In this document: positions 19,071-28,035 of the stretch, in pieces
Position numbering within the stretch: the stretch's first letter is position 1
How the letters are laid out: each line of letters starts with the position of its first letter
NCBI RefSeq assembly: GCF_006381105.1
Contig: NZ_VDET01000001.1
Coordinates: 124,001 to 188,000 of the forward strand
DNA length: 64,000 nt
Source of the DNA: Flavicella sediminum
Lineage (GTDB): Bacteria > Bacteroidota > Bacteroidia > Flavobacteriales > Flavobacteriaceae
Direction of reading: 5' to 3'
Notes under the pieces: model-generated
The model's input: the letters and a program-made list of their open reading frames with translations, nothing else
What the model was told of the DNA's origin: nothing
The model's database searches: none
Translations under genes and position numbers: made by a program

Positions 19071-20222
19071 ATGATGAAAAAATTACTTTTTAGCCTTGTT
19101 GCAATTCTTACGGCAACTATTTCAATGGCACAAACTGGACCAACTACCGCTTGGGTAACGAGTCCTGCTGACAACGCAGTTTTAACTATTGGAGATGCCT
19201 TGCCTGTTTCTGCTACTTATGATGCAGGTGATGATGGCGAGGGATTAGATTATACAGTAGGAGGTACTGGGTCAGCTAACCTTCAATTTTCGATATCTGA
19301 AAAAACAGGAACTTCTTATGTTTGGAAAGCAGGGTCAAATGATGGTACAACGAATGGTACACATACGGGTACGTCTACTAAGGCATGGACAGTGCCAGAT
19401 CTAACACCATCTGCTGATTTGCCTGAAGGAACTACACATGTTTTACGTGTTGGTTTTCAAAACAGCAACAATGCATGGGCATCTGGAGCTGCTGAAATTC
19501 CTGTGACTATTGTAGCTGGTGTTGCACTAGATGCTTATAGTTTTAATCCACAACCTCAAGTGTTTCATGCTGAAACAACAAGTTTAGATGTGAATATTAA
19601 ATATACTTCTGTAGGGGAGGATATTGCTGTTGGTGGAATTAAATTCACGATGTGGACAATTACAGATGGAACTGTTGAAGGTGTGTCTTTATTTTCAGAT
19701 AAATGGCATGGCGTATTTACAAATCCTGAGGTTTTACCTGCAGGAGAAGATGTAGAAGCAACCATTACGATTACAATTCCAGCATCTGTTAAAAATGCAG
19801 GTGTAATAAGACCTTCTACTGATTTAGGAGCGCTTTGGGATCCAAATGCAGGAGATGAAGGGAATAATTATGTAGATCACGCTACTACTCCCGCTCCAAG
19901 TTATTTTTATCAATTTAGACAAGTTGCTGGTTCTGATGCAAATTTCACACCTTCAACTGCTCAGTATGCATTTACAGTGGATGCTTCAGCAGGTTTGTCT
20001 GAAGTTGAATTAGAAGGAATTAACGTGTATCCAAATCCAACTACAGGTTTGTTAACTATTTCTGACTTATATGATGCTGAAACAATTAGTATTTCAAATA
20101 TTTCAGGGAAACTTGTAAAAACTTTTGAAGCTAATAATTCTATCGATATTTCTGATTTACCTACAGGTGTGTATGTATTGCAAACAGATAATGGATTGCA
20201 AAGAAAAGTAGTGAAAAAATAA
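19071..20222 (+). CDS. Secreted protein with type IX sorting domain, possible glycan binder
   Basis: A 383-residue protein with a signal peptide (LLFSLVAILTATISMAQ). An N-terminal immunoglobulin-like module (about 25-150) is followed by a second beta-rich module (about 155-300). The C-terminal Por-secretion domain is INVYPNPTTGLLTISDL to the terminal KVVKK. No catalytic motif was seen. It is paralogous to the 383-residue product of 23677-24828: same length, similar opening module and near-identical sorting domain. It has its own promoter with the direct-repeat element and its own terminator, so it is a monocistronic, probably induced, secreted protein. A role in binding algal polysaccharide outside the cell is inference. 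Confidence 0.75.
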   Translation: MMKKLLFSLVAILTATISMAQTGPTTAWVTSPADNAVLTIGDALPVSATYDAGDDGEGLDYTVGGTGSANLQFSISEKTGTSYVWKAGSNDGTTNGTHTGTSTKAWTVPDLTPSADLPEGTTHVLRVGFQNSNNAWASGAAEIPVTIVAGVALDAYSFNPQPQVFHAETTSLDVNIKYTSVGEDIAVGGIKFTMWTITDGTVEGVSLFSDKWHGVFTNPEVLPAGEDVEATITITIPASVKNAGVIRPSTDLGALWDPNAGDEGNNYVDHATTPAPSYFYQFRQVAGSDANFTPSTAQYAFTVDASAGLSEVELEGINVYPNPTTGLLTISDLYDAETISISNISGKLVKTFEANNSIDISDLPTGVYVLQTDNGLQRKVVKK

Positions 20223-20247
20223 GTGATTCTATATTTTATAACTTAAA

Positions 20248-20283
20248 AGAGAGACTGTCTGAAAAGGCAGTCTCTTTTTTTTG
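20248..20283 (+). terminator. Intrinsic terminator after the 19071 gene
   Basis: AGAGACTG (20250-20257) pairs with CAGTCTCT (20268-20275), extended by two inner pairs, followed by a T-run of about nine. Confidence 0.9.
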
Positions 20284-20420
20284 TTGGTCAATTTGGTTGA
20301 GCTAGGCCATGATTTTGTAAGCGAATTAGATGCAAATCTACCCTTGTGGATGTCTGATTCAGTTTAATAAGAGCGCCTGAAAGGATCTTCCTATATATTT
20401 GTTGAGAGAACTTAAATCGC

Positions 20421-20463
20421 AAAAAAAAAGGGAACAAACCTTATCGGTTGTTCCCTTTTTTAT
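20421..20463 (-). terminator. Terminator for the minus-strand beta-helix gene
   Basis: GGGAACAAACC (20430-20440) pairs with GGTTGTTCCC (20446-20455) with one bulge, flanked by an A-run on the left and a T-run on the right. It can work in both directions and lies 42 nt beyond the stop of the 20505-23165 gene. The rest of the 20284-20504 gap shows nothing else. Confidence 0.8.
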
Positions 20464-20504
20464 TATTGTTTCCTTTGATTTAACCTACAGGCGCTACCTT
20501 TAGT

Positions 20505-23165
20505 TTAGTATTTGATAAATTTAAAAGTAGTTCCATTGTCCGTTTTTAAGAGATAGATTCCGGGACTTAATGAAGATACATCCATGTTTTGATGGTTGTT
20601 AAAAGTGAAAAGCTTTTTACCGACTTTATTAAAAATAACAACGGATTGAATAGAGTCATCTCCGGAAATGGAAAGATAATTATTTGTTGGGTTTGGAAAT
20701 ACAGCAATTCTTTTTCGATTCACATTTTCTACAGTCAATATACCTGTAGTAGATTGGATGAAGTCATCTACGAAATAAACACCTTCATTGTTATCAAATT
20801 TTAAATCTAAACGAGCAATATATCCATCGCTTGCCTCCGTAAAATCGAAGGAAGTTTGGTACCAAGTGTTTGAATTTAATCCGCTAAAGTTTTTCGTAAT
20901 GCCTGTACTCGCTGTACCTCCAATCCAAGGAATTATAGTAAAGCTAAAGTCTGTTTTATTTGTAGCTAAAAATTTAATTAAGAGGTGTTTTCCTTCGGAA
21001 GCATTCATAGTGAAGCCTCTAGTTCCAAATAATAAAGCAGGATACGCCCATGCTTTACCTCCAACTTCCTCAGTTATTTTTAATGCATTGTTACTTGAGT
21101 TTAAGTCTGTTTTAAATGGGTTTTCAGCCCAGCTACCCAATTGTTTTTCAGAAGCTGCTGGTCCATTATTTCCTATCACATAATCATTATCATAATCAAC
21201 AATTAAATCGTCGTTTGCAGGTACTTCTTCTGAAGGAGCTGTTTCAAAATTTTGGGCATAACCATAATTTGGATTGTTTGGAAGGGGAGCTCCTGTATCT
21301 CGAACAGCATTTATACCTGCTGTCCATTTGGTTCCTCCATATTCATAAGCACCAATGTCAGGCGCATTTCCCATAAATGATTTTTCGAATCCGGAAATAA
21401 TCTTTGCTTGATCTACAATTGTGCTGTTTTCTTCGGGATAAAAATTTTGATTATTTGCATCTGTAAATGGAGAACTAGCTGAAATTAAATTATTCTGTAT
21501 GTCAAATTCTGAGCTTCCATTTCCTGCAAACCAACTGCCTGTATTGGCAAAATTGTTATAGATTTTGTTGTTTTCCTGATCGTAACCATTTACCCACGAG
21601 TCCATGGCGCGTTCTGCATTCCAAAAGCTGTTGTGATAAAAATCCAAATTAGTATTGTTCCAATTTACCTGTATACCACTCCACGACACGTTCCAAACAA
21701 CATTATGATGAACTGTATATCCTTTGCTATTATTGTCTAAATATATTCCAGCAGCTTTTGCTGGTTCTCCTATTTTATGAGAGTAGTTTGGGGCAGTGGA
21801 GTCGTGCAGCCAATTATGGTGAATTTCTGTATTCTTTAAAGTTGAATTTCCAACAGTATAAAAAACGCCTGAATCGCTGTTGATCAATTCGGCATAAGAT
21901 ACATCGTTATAGGCTACTTCACAGTTTTGACCACTTACATAGATCCCATCTCTACCTGCATTTAAAATGGTGTTTTTAACGATGGTCACGTTATTTGCGG
22001 ATGATCGAATTGGGGTAGCGTGTATTCCCAAGTAATCGGTGTTTTTAATTGTATTCGCTTCAATAGTCGTGTTATGTGCACCTGCCCAATTTTGAATACT
22101 AATTCCACTTGTTGCACTGTGGTTTAGGGTACAGTTTTTAACCAAAGTACTTTCACCTAAAATTTCTATGGCAGCACGGCCAACACTTGCTGAGGTGTTG
22201 TTTAAGTCGTCATGTCCTTCAACACCATGAGTTATTTTATTATTTATAAAAATGGCATGGTTTCCATTAATTTTCACACTTCCTCCAAAAAAGTTAATGC
22301 CTTCTAATTTTATATAATTCCCGTTTAACTGCGCGGCATAGGCATGTTTGGTGTAGGTAACTTCGCCGTCTATAGGTTTGTTTCCGTCAGAAGGTTGGAA
22401 ATAAAGTGTATTAGTAATGTTGTCCTGGTACCATTCATTGGCATAGTCTAAGGCTTCTAGTTTATTGAATAAATAAATTTGACCTCTGTTGTTGTTTGGG
22501 TTATCTCTCCATACGGTAGGGTTGTGGGGGGTGAAGGGCCAACTATTAATATTTACCCCCGCATGTTCAATACTAGTGTTGGTGCTGTTAGTAATACTTC
22601 TGGTCCAACTAGTTCCAGAGTGTGCACCAAGATAATACACCATTCCCCCGGTCCAATCTATATTCGGAATATCGTCAGCCAAAAAATTAGAAGCACTTCC
22701 GCCAGTTACAGGAACTGTATTTAATGTCCATCGATTGGCATCGGAATTATTGGGCCATCTAGCCAAGTCCATATAATTGTTATTGTGATAAACCGCTTGA
22801 AGCTTGCTGTCAATAGTCATGTTTACATTGGCCTTGTAAATAGTTCCTGTATGAAGCTGCCAACCACTAATAGAAGAAGTTGCTCTAATTTCAACTTCTT
22901 CACCATTAGCGGCTTTAAAAGTTATATAATTGCCAGATGTTCCACTAGTGTTTATTATAAATTCTTCTTCATAAACACCACCTTTTATAATACAAGTACC
23001 ACCTGCAGTCATTGTAGAGATGGCTTTGTTAAAAGTTTTGTAAGGGCTGTTTATTGCTCCTGAATTGTTGTCGTTTCCATCTGTAGCCACATAGATAGTT
23101 TGTGCGAAAATAGCAGAACTAATGGGGAAAGTTAGAAGGCATAAAAAGTGTATAATTCTAATCAT
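20505..23165 (-). CDS. Secreted right-handed beta-helix protein with CBM-like and type IX sorting domains
   Basis: An 886-residue protein. Signal peptide (about 1-21, ending IFAQ); an opening IYVATDGNDNNSGAINSPYKT typical of beta-helix glycanases and lyases; a cap region rich in Trp (WPNNSDANRW); then a long right-handed beta-helix (about 270-560) with PbH1 turns such as TTIEANTIKNTDYLGI and VTIVKNTILNAG. From about 650 to 800 there is a beta-sandwich module resembling one in the 23677 protein (EGKHLLIKFLATN ... YFVDDF), likely carbohydrate-binding. A type IX sorting domain (AVFPNPTNNYLSISG) closes the protein. It is probably an extracellular polysaccharide-active enzyme. I could not assign a CAZy family; GH141-like or a polysaccharide lyase are possibilities. 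It is transcribed divergently from the 23677 gene. Confidence 0.75.
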   Translation of the reverse strand: MIRIIHFLCLLTFPISSAIFAQTIYVATDGNDNNSGAINSPYKTFNKAISTMTAGGTCIIKGGVYEEEFIINTSGTSGNYITFKAANGEEVEIRATSSISGWQLHTGTIYKANVNMTIDSKLQAVYHNNNYMDLARWPNNSDANRWTLNTVPVTGGSASNFLADDIPNIDWTGGMVYYLGAHSGTSWTRSITNSTNTSIEHAGVNINSWPFTPHNPTVWRDNPNNNRGQIYLFNKLEALDYANEWYQDNITNTLYFQPSDGNKPIDGEVTYTKHAYAAQLNGNYIKLEGINFFGGSVKINGNHAIFINNKITHGVEGHDDLNNTSASVGRAAIEILGESTLVKNCTLNHSATSGISIQNWAGAHNTTIEANTIKNTDYLGIHATPIRSSANNVTIVKNTILNAGRDGIYVSGQNCEVAYNDVSYAELINSDSGVFYTVGNSTLKNTEIHHNWLHDSTAPNYSHKIGEPAKAAGIYLDNNSKGYTVHHNVVWNVSWSGIQVNWNNTNLDFYHNSFWNAERAMDSWVNGYDQENNKIYNNFANTGSWFAGNGSSEFDIQNNLISASSPFTDANNQNFYPEENSTIVDQAKIISGFEKSFMGNAPDIGAYEYGGTKWTAGINAVRDTGAPLPNNPNYGYAQNFETAPSEEVPANDDLIVDYDNDYVIGNNGPAASEKQLGSWAENPFKTDLNSSNNALKITEEVGGKAWAYPALLFGTRGFTMNASEGKHLLIKFLATNKTDFSFTIIPWIGGTASTGITKNFSGLNSNTWYQTSFDFTEASDGYIARLDLKFDNNEGVYFVDDFIQSTTGILTVENVNRKRIAVFPNPTNNYLSISGDDSIQSVVIFNKVGKKLFTFNNHQNMDVSSLSPGIYLLKTDNGTTFKFIKY

Positions 23166-23676
23166 TTTTTAGTTTGGTGTAAATTAGTTTTTGGTTGGGT
23201 TGTTTTTTTTTGAAAATTAAAAAATAGGATGATTGCTATTTCAGAAATAATAAGTCTACTTCTAAGAGTAACAAAAGTATTTGTAATTGTGGGAATAAGG
23301 ACCTCAAATGTACATTAGGCTAGTAGATAAATGGTCTAATTGTTATCGTAAAAAAAGATACAAGCAATTTGCCGTGATGCGCATTCAAATAAATAAATAA
23401 GTTTATAATGAGTGAAATACTGTTAGTCTATTTATTAAACAAAACTTTTGTATGGGAGGTAAACAACTATAGATGCTGTGCTTTCGACTCCTTAACTGTT
23501 GGTTAAAATGTTAGAATTATAATAATGTTAATGATAGTTGTTCAGTTAATGTCTAGTTGAAATAAGTCACTTTTTCAAGTTGTATATACATATGTATTAG
23601 TGTTGCGTACATACAAACAACTAGAAAAAGGAGTTTGACCTTAAATTTGTATTATTAAATAACCAAAACCATATTT
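23166..23676. promoter_or_regulatory. 511-nt divergent intergenic region with activator site and promoter
   Basis: It holds TGTCTAGT at 23550-23557 and ACATATGTA at 23588 with ACATACAAA at 23609 (21-bp period). A -7 box TAAATTTG, matching the Bacteroidetes TANNTTTG consensus, begins at 23642, 54 bp from the first ACAT. These serve the 23677 gene. The first ACATATGT is part of a perfect palindrome, ATACATATGTAT (23586-23597). A separate promoter for the minus-strand gene was not identified. Confidence 0.62.
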
Positions 23677-24828
23677 ATGATGATCAAAAAATTACTTTTT
23701 ACGCTATGCTTCATAGCAACTACATTTGTTTATAGCCAATCGGCTAGTTTAATAGATCCTCCAACAACCGTGACTCAAAACCAGTTACTTACCTTGTCAG
23801 GGAATTATGATGTTGGTACAGGACATACCGTTCAAGGGTCAGGAGTAACATTTCTTTTGAGAGAATATGATACTAACAATAGCACATTTTTATGGAAAGC
23901 AAGTGCTGTGGCTGATGAAGTAACTATTGGAACTCAATCAGGTGTGGCTACAACTTCATCGGTAAGAATTCCATCAGATTTAGCACTTTCGTCTGAGTTG
24001 GCATCAGGTGTTGAATACAGATTGTACATTTCATTCCAAAATGAAGAAGAGTCGCCTGCGTACACTTCGGCTTACCAAACAATAACCGTAACGAATGGGT
24101 ATAGGTTTGATTTTGAAGGTTCTGAAACTGTAACTATAGGAAAGCAGGGTAACGATGCGAGAATTGCAGTTGCTGAGGTTGCGAACCCAGTAACAGATGG
24201 TATTAATACTACTGCTACTTGTGTTCAAGTAACGGAAGAGTCTAACTCTTTTGGCTGGGAAAGATTGCTTTTAAGCGGTTTTACAGCTATTAGTATGGCA
24301 AGTGAGGGAAATTATATCAGTGTTAAATTTATTTCGCCGAAGGCTAGTGGAAATATTTATTTGAAAGTGAATCATGGCGCATCAGGAAATATTTATGAAC
24401 AAACACTAGCTTACACTGGTACTGCTAATGTTTGGCAAGAAAAAGAATTTTACCTTCCTTTTATTGGTGATCCAGCGGATACGGAAGTTTCAATTACTAG
24501 AATTGATATTTCTTTTGATCCTTCTACAAATAATACTGCTCAAGAAATTTATTATGTAGATCAGATTGATGTCTATAATGAGACTGTATTGTCAACTTCT
24601 CCTGTTGCTATTGAAACAGAAGGCTTGTTGGTGTATCCAAACCCAACAACAGGTGTTATCAATATATCAGACTTGTCAGATGTAAATGTTATTACAGTTT
24701 CTAATGTAATGGGCCAAGTAGTAAAGAATTTTTCTGCAAAAAACGCCATAGATATTTCAGACTTACCAGCGGGTATGTATGTATTACAAACAGACAATGG
24801 ATTGAAAAGAAAAGTAGTGAAAAAATAA
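23677..24828 (+). CDS. Secreted protein with CBM-like module and type IX sorting domain
   Basis: A 383-residue paralogue of the 19071 product. Signal peptide (LLFTLCFIATTFVYSQ), an immunoglobulin-like N-module (about 22-145), and a beta-sandwich beginning YRFDFEGSETVTIG and ending YYVDQIDVYNE (about 146-305), which resembles the penultimate module of the 886-residue beta-helix protein. The C-terminal sorting domain is LLVYPNPTTGVINISDL to KVVKK. No catalytic residues are recognisable. The shared module suggests binding of the same glycan. It is expressed from the direct-repeat promoter upstream and ends at a terminator 38 nt beyond the stop. Confidence 0.75.
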   Translation: MMIKKLLFTLCFIATTFVYSQSASLIDPPTTVTQNQLLTLSGNYDVGTGHTVQGSGVTFLLREYDTNNSTFLWKASAVADEVTIGTQSGVATTSSVRIPSDLALSSELASGVEYRLYISFQNEEESPAYTSAYQTITVTNGYRFDFEGSETVTIGKQGNDARIAVAEVANPVTDGINTTATCVQVTEESNSFGWERLLLSGFTAISMASEGNYISVKFISPKASGNIYLKVNHGASGNIYEQTLAYTGTANVWQEKEFYLPFIGDPADTEVSITRIDISFDPSTNNTAQEIYYVDQIDVYNETVLSTSPVAIETEGLLVYPNPTTGVINISDLSDVNVITVSNVMGQVVKNFSAKNAIDISDLPAGMYVLQTDNGLKRKVVKK

Positions 24829-24866
24829 ACTTAAAAGTATTAATTGTTTAGTTACTTTTAATGGAA

Positions 24867-24895
24867 AAGCTCGAATTAATTTTCGGGCTTTTTTT
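24867..24895 (+). terminator. Intrinsic terminator after the 23677 gene
   Basis: AAGCTCGAA (24867-24875) and TTCGGGCTT (24882-24890) form a 9-bp stem with one T-G wobble and a 6-nt loop, followed by Ts. It is nearly the same sequence as the terminator at 25152-25183. Confidence 0.85.
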
Positions 24896-24989
24896 ATAGA
24901 GTTTGGTTGCTGCTAAGGAATTAGGAATGTTTTCATGTATACAATAAAACGATGTATGATGCCAGGATTAATGCTGCTGGGCTTTCTAG

Positions 24990-25112
24990 GTTAATAAGAT
25001 AGGAACTAGGGTTTTGTTTTTAAATAGCTCTGTGGGTGTTTTAAATGTATTAGCTGGGATGTATGTATTACAAACTGATAATGCAGTGAAAAGAACAATA
25101 GAAAATAAATAA
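24990..25112 (+). pseudogene. Decayed duplicate of a type IX sorting-domain 3' end
   Basis: In one plus-strand frame, 25047-25112 reads VLAGMYVLQTDNAVKRTIENK and stops. This closely matches the last residues of the 23677 protein (PAGMYVLQTDNGLKRKVVKK). Upstream similarity fades by about 24990. Downstream, the terminator and its flank (GAGTT, CGGTT, TTAGGAAT) are also repeated. The gene end plus terminator was therefore duplicated in tandem and one copy has decayed. There is no start codon or signal peptide. Confidence 0.75.
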
Positions 25113-25151
25113 AAGCTTAGAAGTGAAGATTGTTGAGCTCCTTTTAAATGT

Positions 25152-25183
25152 AAAAAAGCCCGAATTAATTTTCGGGCTTTTTT
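25152..25183. terminator. Duplicated bidirectional terminator
   Basis: A perfect 13-bp stem (AAAAAAGCCCGAA with its complement) and a 6-nt loop TTAATT. The flanking A- and T-runs let it end both the relic and the minus-strand reductase operon (stop at 25210). Confidence 0.88.
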
Positions 25184-25209
25184 ATTGAGTTCGGTTATTG
25201 ATATAGTAA

Positions 25210-26463
25210 TTAGGAATCTTTGACTAGATTCAGTGGTTTAAAAGGGATGGTTGGGTCCGTTAGTTTTAAAGGGTCAACGAGTTTTCTTTCTTTAATGAAT
25301 TTGGTTCCTAGAACATAAGCTTTGGCATTGTTAATAGCATCAACGGCTAGCAATTCTTCATCTTTAAAATACCAAATAGAAAATTTCTGTAAGTCTCCTT
25401 CTTCTTTTCTAAGCAGTACTTTGTTGTAACCTGTTGAAAGTCCAACCATTTGTAATTTTATGTCGTATTGATCTGACCAAAACCAAGGAATGGAATTGTA
25501 AACTGGAGCTTTGCCACAAATAGTGGCTGCTGCAATTTTTGCCTGATCCACAGCATTTTGAACAGATTCTAAGCGTATAAAACGATCGTAATGTGGATTG
25601 AAATGGAAAGTACAATCTCCGATAGCATATATGTTGGCATCACTTGTTTTAGCAGTTTCGTCTACTTTGATACCGTTTTCTATAACGATAGCTGCTTCTT
25701 TTGCGAGTTCTAAATTTACATAAATCCCTACACCAACAATAATGAGATCAGCTTCGTAAGTTGATCCGTCAGAACAACTGACCGTATTGGAATCAGGGCA
25801 AATAGAAACTACATTTTTATGGGTTAGAACGTCCACCCCATTTTTTGCATGAAGTTCTTGAAAGAAATCAGACATTATTGGAGCAGTAACTCTGGCTAAT
25901 ATTCTCTCTTCTCTTTCTAAAACCGTCACATTTGCGCCTAGTTTTTTTAGTGAAGCGGCAGTTTCTAGGCCAATATAGCCTCCACCTATCACCACTACAT
26001 TTTTAGTAGTACTTGTTTGTAGGGCTTTTCTGATATTTTCTACATCTCCTGCTGTTCTTAAAGGAAACAAGTTTTTGGCTTGGTCAATTCCTTTAATCGG
26101 TGGAATAATAGCACGTGCACCTGTTGCTAAAACTAATTTATCATAAGTTATTACTGTCTCGTCAGTTAAGGCAATAGAATTTTCTGTTCGGTTTATTGAT
26201 TTAACCGTCACGCCAAGCTGTAAAGTAATCGCTTGTTTTTCATAACTTTCTGCCGATTTCAATAAATTCTTATCAATAGCATCTTCGCTTGTTAAATAAG
26301 CTTTTGAAAGAGGAGGTCTGTGGTAAGGTAGTACGGGGTCTTTGTCTAGCAAGATAATTTTCCCTTCCCAACCTTCTTTTCTAAGCGCAAAAGCGAAGTT
26401 GACGCCTCCATGGCTTGCTCCAATAACTACGCAGGTTTTGTCTATTGAATTCGTTTCAGACAT
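25210..26463 (-). CDS. FAD-dependent ferredoxin reductase (P450 redox partner)
   Basis: A 417-residue NAD(P)H-dependent flavoprotein of the ferredoxin/rubredoxin reductase type. FAD-binding VVIGASHGGVNFAFALRKEGW lies at the N-terminus, a second Rossmann motif VVVIGGGYIGLETAASLKKLG near residue 160, and the FAD-contact NIYAIGDCTFHF near 280. It passes electrons from NAD(P)H to the 2Fe-2S ferredoxin encoded 28 nt upstream and so to the P450. It is the last gene of the five-gene minus-strand operon and is followed by a terminator. Such three-component sets are known to demethylate 6-O-methyl-D-galactose in porphyran-degrading Flavobacteriia. Confidence 0.93.
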   Translation of the reverse strand: MSETNSIDKTCVVIGASHGGVNFAFALRKEGWEGKIILLDKDPVLPYHRPPLSKAYLTSEDAIDKNLLKSAESYEKQAITLQLGVTVKSINRTENSIALTDETVITYDKLVLATGARAIIPPIKGIDQAKNLFPLRTAGDVENIRKALQTSTTKNVVVIGGGYIGLETAASLKKLGANVTVLEREERILARVTAPIMSDFFQELHAKNGVDVLTHKNVVSICPDSNTVSCSDGSTYEADLIIVGVGIYVNLELAKEAAIVIENGIKVDETAKTSDANIYAIGDCTFHFNPHYDRFIRLESVQNAVDQAKIAAATICGKAPVYNSIPWFWSDQYDIKLQMVGLSTGYNKVLLRKEEGDLQKFSIWYFKDEELLAVDAINNAKAYVLGTKFIKERKLVDPLKLTDPTIPFKPLNLVKDS

Positions 26464-26491
26464 GATACTTTTGTTTTAGGTTTGATTGATT

Positions 26492-26800
26492 TTATTGAGC
26501 TACGTGTAAAACAACACCATCAAGTTCTTCGCTAATTTCTAACTGGCAGCAAAGACGGCTGTATTCGCTTACGTTTTCATCTAATTCTAACATATCGGTT
26601 TCAATTTCGCTTGCTTCTCCTGTTTTGCTAACGTGTTCTGGAGCTACATGTACGTGACAAGTGGCACATGAGCATACGCCTCCACAATCTCCGTCAATAC
26701 CTGAAATACCGTTGTCTACAGCTAGCTGCATGACAGAACCTGAAGTTCCTTCTAATGTAATTGATTCTTTGTCGCTTGTAATAAATGTTATTTTTGCCAT
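26492..26800 (-). CDS. 2Fe-2S ferredoxin (P450 redox partner)
   Basis: 102 residues from ATG 26800 (MAKITFITSD). A longer frame to 26845 would overlap the P450 and is rejected. Cluster ligands: Cys in the CGGVCSCATC block (C-x5-C-x2-C) and the last Cys in RLCCQL, as in vertebrate-type/putidaredoxin-like ferredoxins. It carries electrons from the reductase to the P450. The gene starts 4 nt behind the P450 stop, so the two are translationally close and likely made in step. Confidence 0.95.
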   Translation of the reverse strand: MAKITFITSDKESITLEGTSGSVMQLAVDNGISGIDGDCGGVCSCATCHVHVAPEHVSKTGEASEIETDMLELDENVSEYSRLCCQLEISEELDGVVLHVAQ

Positions 26801-26804
26801 GGTT

Positions 26805-27962
26805 TTATTTTTTATGAAATTTAACTTGTAAACTGTGGAAGCCAACTTTGCGTTTGAATGCTCCTAATTCTTCTATATTATCTTTTGCATCTAGTAGTTC
26901 CATTGAGGCTACTTTGTCTGTCAATACTTGTAAAAGTATTTTCATAATTGTTCTTGCATGGGTAGCTCCTAAGCAATTATGTGTTCCAAATCCGAAACTT
27001 AAATGAGGATTTATTTTTCTGTCTAAATCTACTTCATTTGGATTTTCAAAAACGGTTTCATCTCTGTTTGCAGAAGCCCAACAAAGTCCAACCCTTGTGT
27101 TTGCTTTTACGGCATGTTCACAAACAGCAGTATCTTGGGTAGCTACTCTTCCCATTTGTGTTAAAGGAGAAAAATAACGAATCAATTCTTCAATAGCTCT
27201 GTTTCTAATTTCAGGCTCTTCACGCAATCGGTCAAATGAATTTTGATGTTCTGCCAAGTAGGCAATGGTGTTTGATACTGCATTAATTACAGTGTCTCTA
27301 CCTCCTGCAAAGGTTAAAATCATTACGCCTTTGACTTCTTCTTTCGTTAGTTTTTTTCCGTTGACTTCAGAATTTAAAAGAACAGAGTATAAATCTTCAC
27401 CAGGGTTTTCAATAGCTTGGTCAATACGATTGTCGATATAATCGTACAAGATGTTTGCTTTGTCACCATCTAAAGATTCTCCTTCACTTCTAAACACGTG
27501 TGTTCCCCATGAAATCCAAGTTTCTGCTTCATTAAAAGGTGTGTTTAAAAGTAGAGTTAAGGCTCTAGATTGCAGTACCAATGAAAATTGTTCAATAACT
27601 TCTACAGAATCCTTGGTAAGAATTTCGTCTACCAAGTCACTAATTTGTACAGTAAGTTTGGCTTGGTAAGCTTCATCCAAAGGTCTTTTGAACCAAGGAT
27701 CAAGAATGTCTCTAAAACTTTTATGTTCAGGAGGGTCTACTTCAAAAGGAATTTGTCGTGTGTCTCTGATGTTTACTTCAGAAGGAATGACAATTCTTCC
27801 TGGTTCTGCTCCAGATTGCAAGGTTTTCCAGTTATGAGCTCCTTTACGCACGTCTTTCAGTCGTAAAGCCATTGTCACAGGATCGTTTTGATCGTCCATT
27901 TCTCCATAACCTTTTTCTTGACGGGCTTTTTCAAATGGATCTGGTAAAGTGCTTTTTTTCAT
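26805..27962 (-). CDS. Cytochrome P450, likely 6-O-methyl-D-galactose demethylase
   Basis: A 385-residue soluble bacterial class I P450. The I-helix segment FAGGRDTVINAV, the ExxR pair in AIEELIRYFSP and the haem loop FGFGTHNCLG with Cys330 are intact. Established knowledge: in Zobellia and Formosa, P450s in this genomic setting oxidise 6-O-methyl-D-galactose from porphyran to D-galactose plus formaldehyde. Here the adjacent ferredoxin and reductase, the alcohol dehydrogenase upstream and the surrounding galactan enzymes make that role very likely (inference for this copy). The gene is 73 nt behind the esterase gene. I see no signal peptide, so it acts in the cytoplasm on imported sugar. Confidence 0.92.
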   Translation of the reverse strand: MKKSTLPDPFEKARQEKGYGEMDDQNDPVTMALRLKDVRKGAHNWKTLQSGAEPGRIVIPSEVNIRDTRQIPFEVDPPEHKSFRDILDPWFKRPLDEAYQAKLTVQISDLVDEILTKDSVEVIEQFSLVLQSRALTLLLNTPFNEAETWISWGTHVFRSEGESLDGDKANILYDYIDNRIDQAIENPGEDLYSVLLNSEVNGKKLTKEEVKGVMILTFAGGRDTVINAVSNTIAYLAEHQNSFDRLREEPEIRNRAIEELIRYFSPLTQMGRVATQDTAVCEHAVKANTRVGLCWASANRDETVFENPNEVDLDRKINPHLSFGFGTHNCLGATHARTIMKILLQVLTDKVASMELLDAKDNIEELGAFKRKVGFHSLQVKFHKK

Positions 27963-28035
27963 ACGGTTGATTTTAGTCGTTAATTTCTTAGTTAGAAATT
28001 AATTAGTTTGTTGTTTTAGAAATAGGATGGGGTAT

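Noticed and set aside
20788-21183. 131-codon plus-strand frame inside the beta-helix gene
   Set aside because: It is antisense to conserved CBM-like and linker sequence of the minus-strand gene, with no recognisable motif or start signal.
26801-26845. Upstream extension of the ferredoxin gene
   Set aside because: It overlaps the P450 3' end; ferredoxins of this type start at the MAKITF sequence.
25210-27962. P450 operon as terpene or camphor oxidation genes
   Set aside because: The component types are similar, but the surrounding galactan enzymes and alcohol dehydrogenase match the porphyran methyl-sugar cassette.
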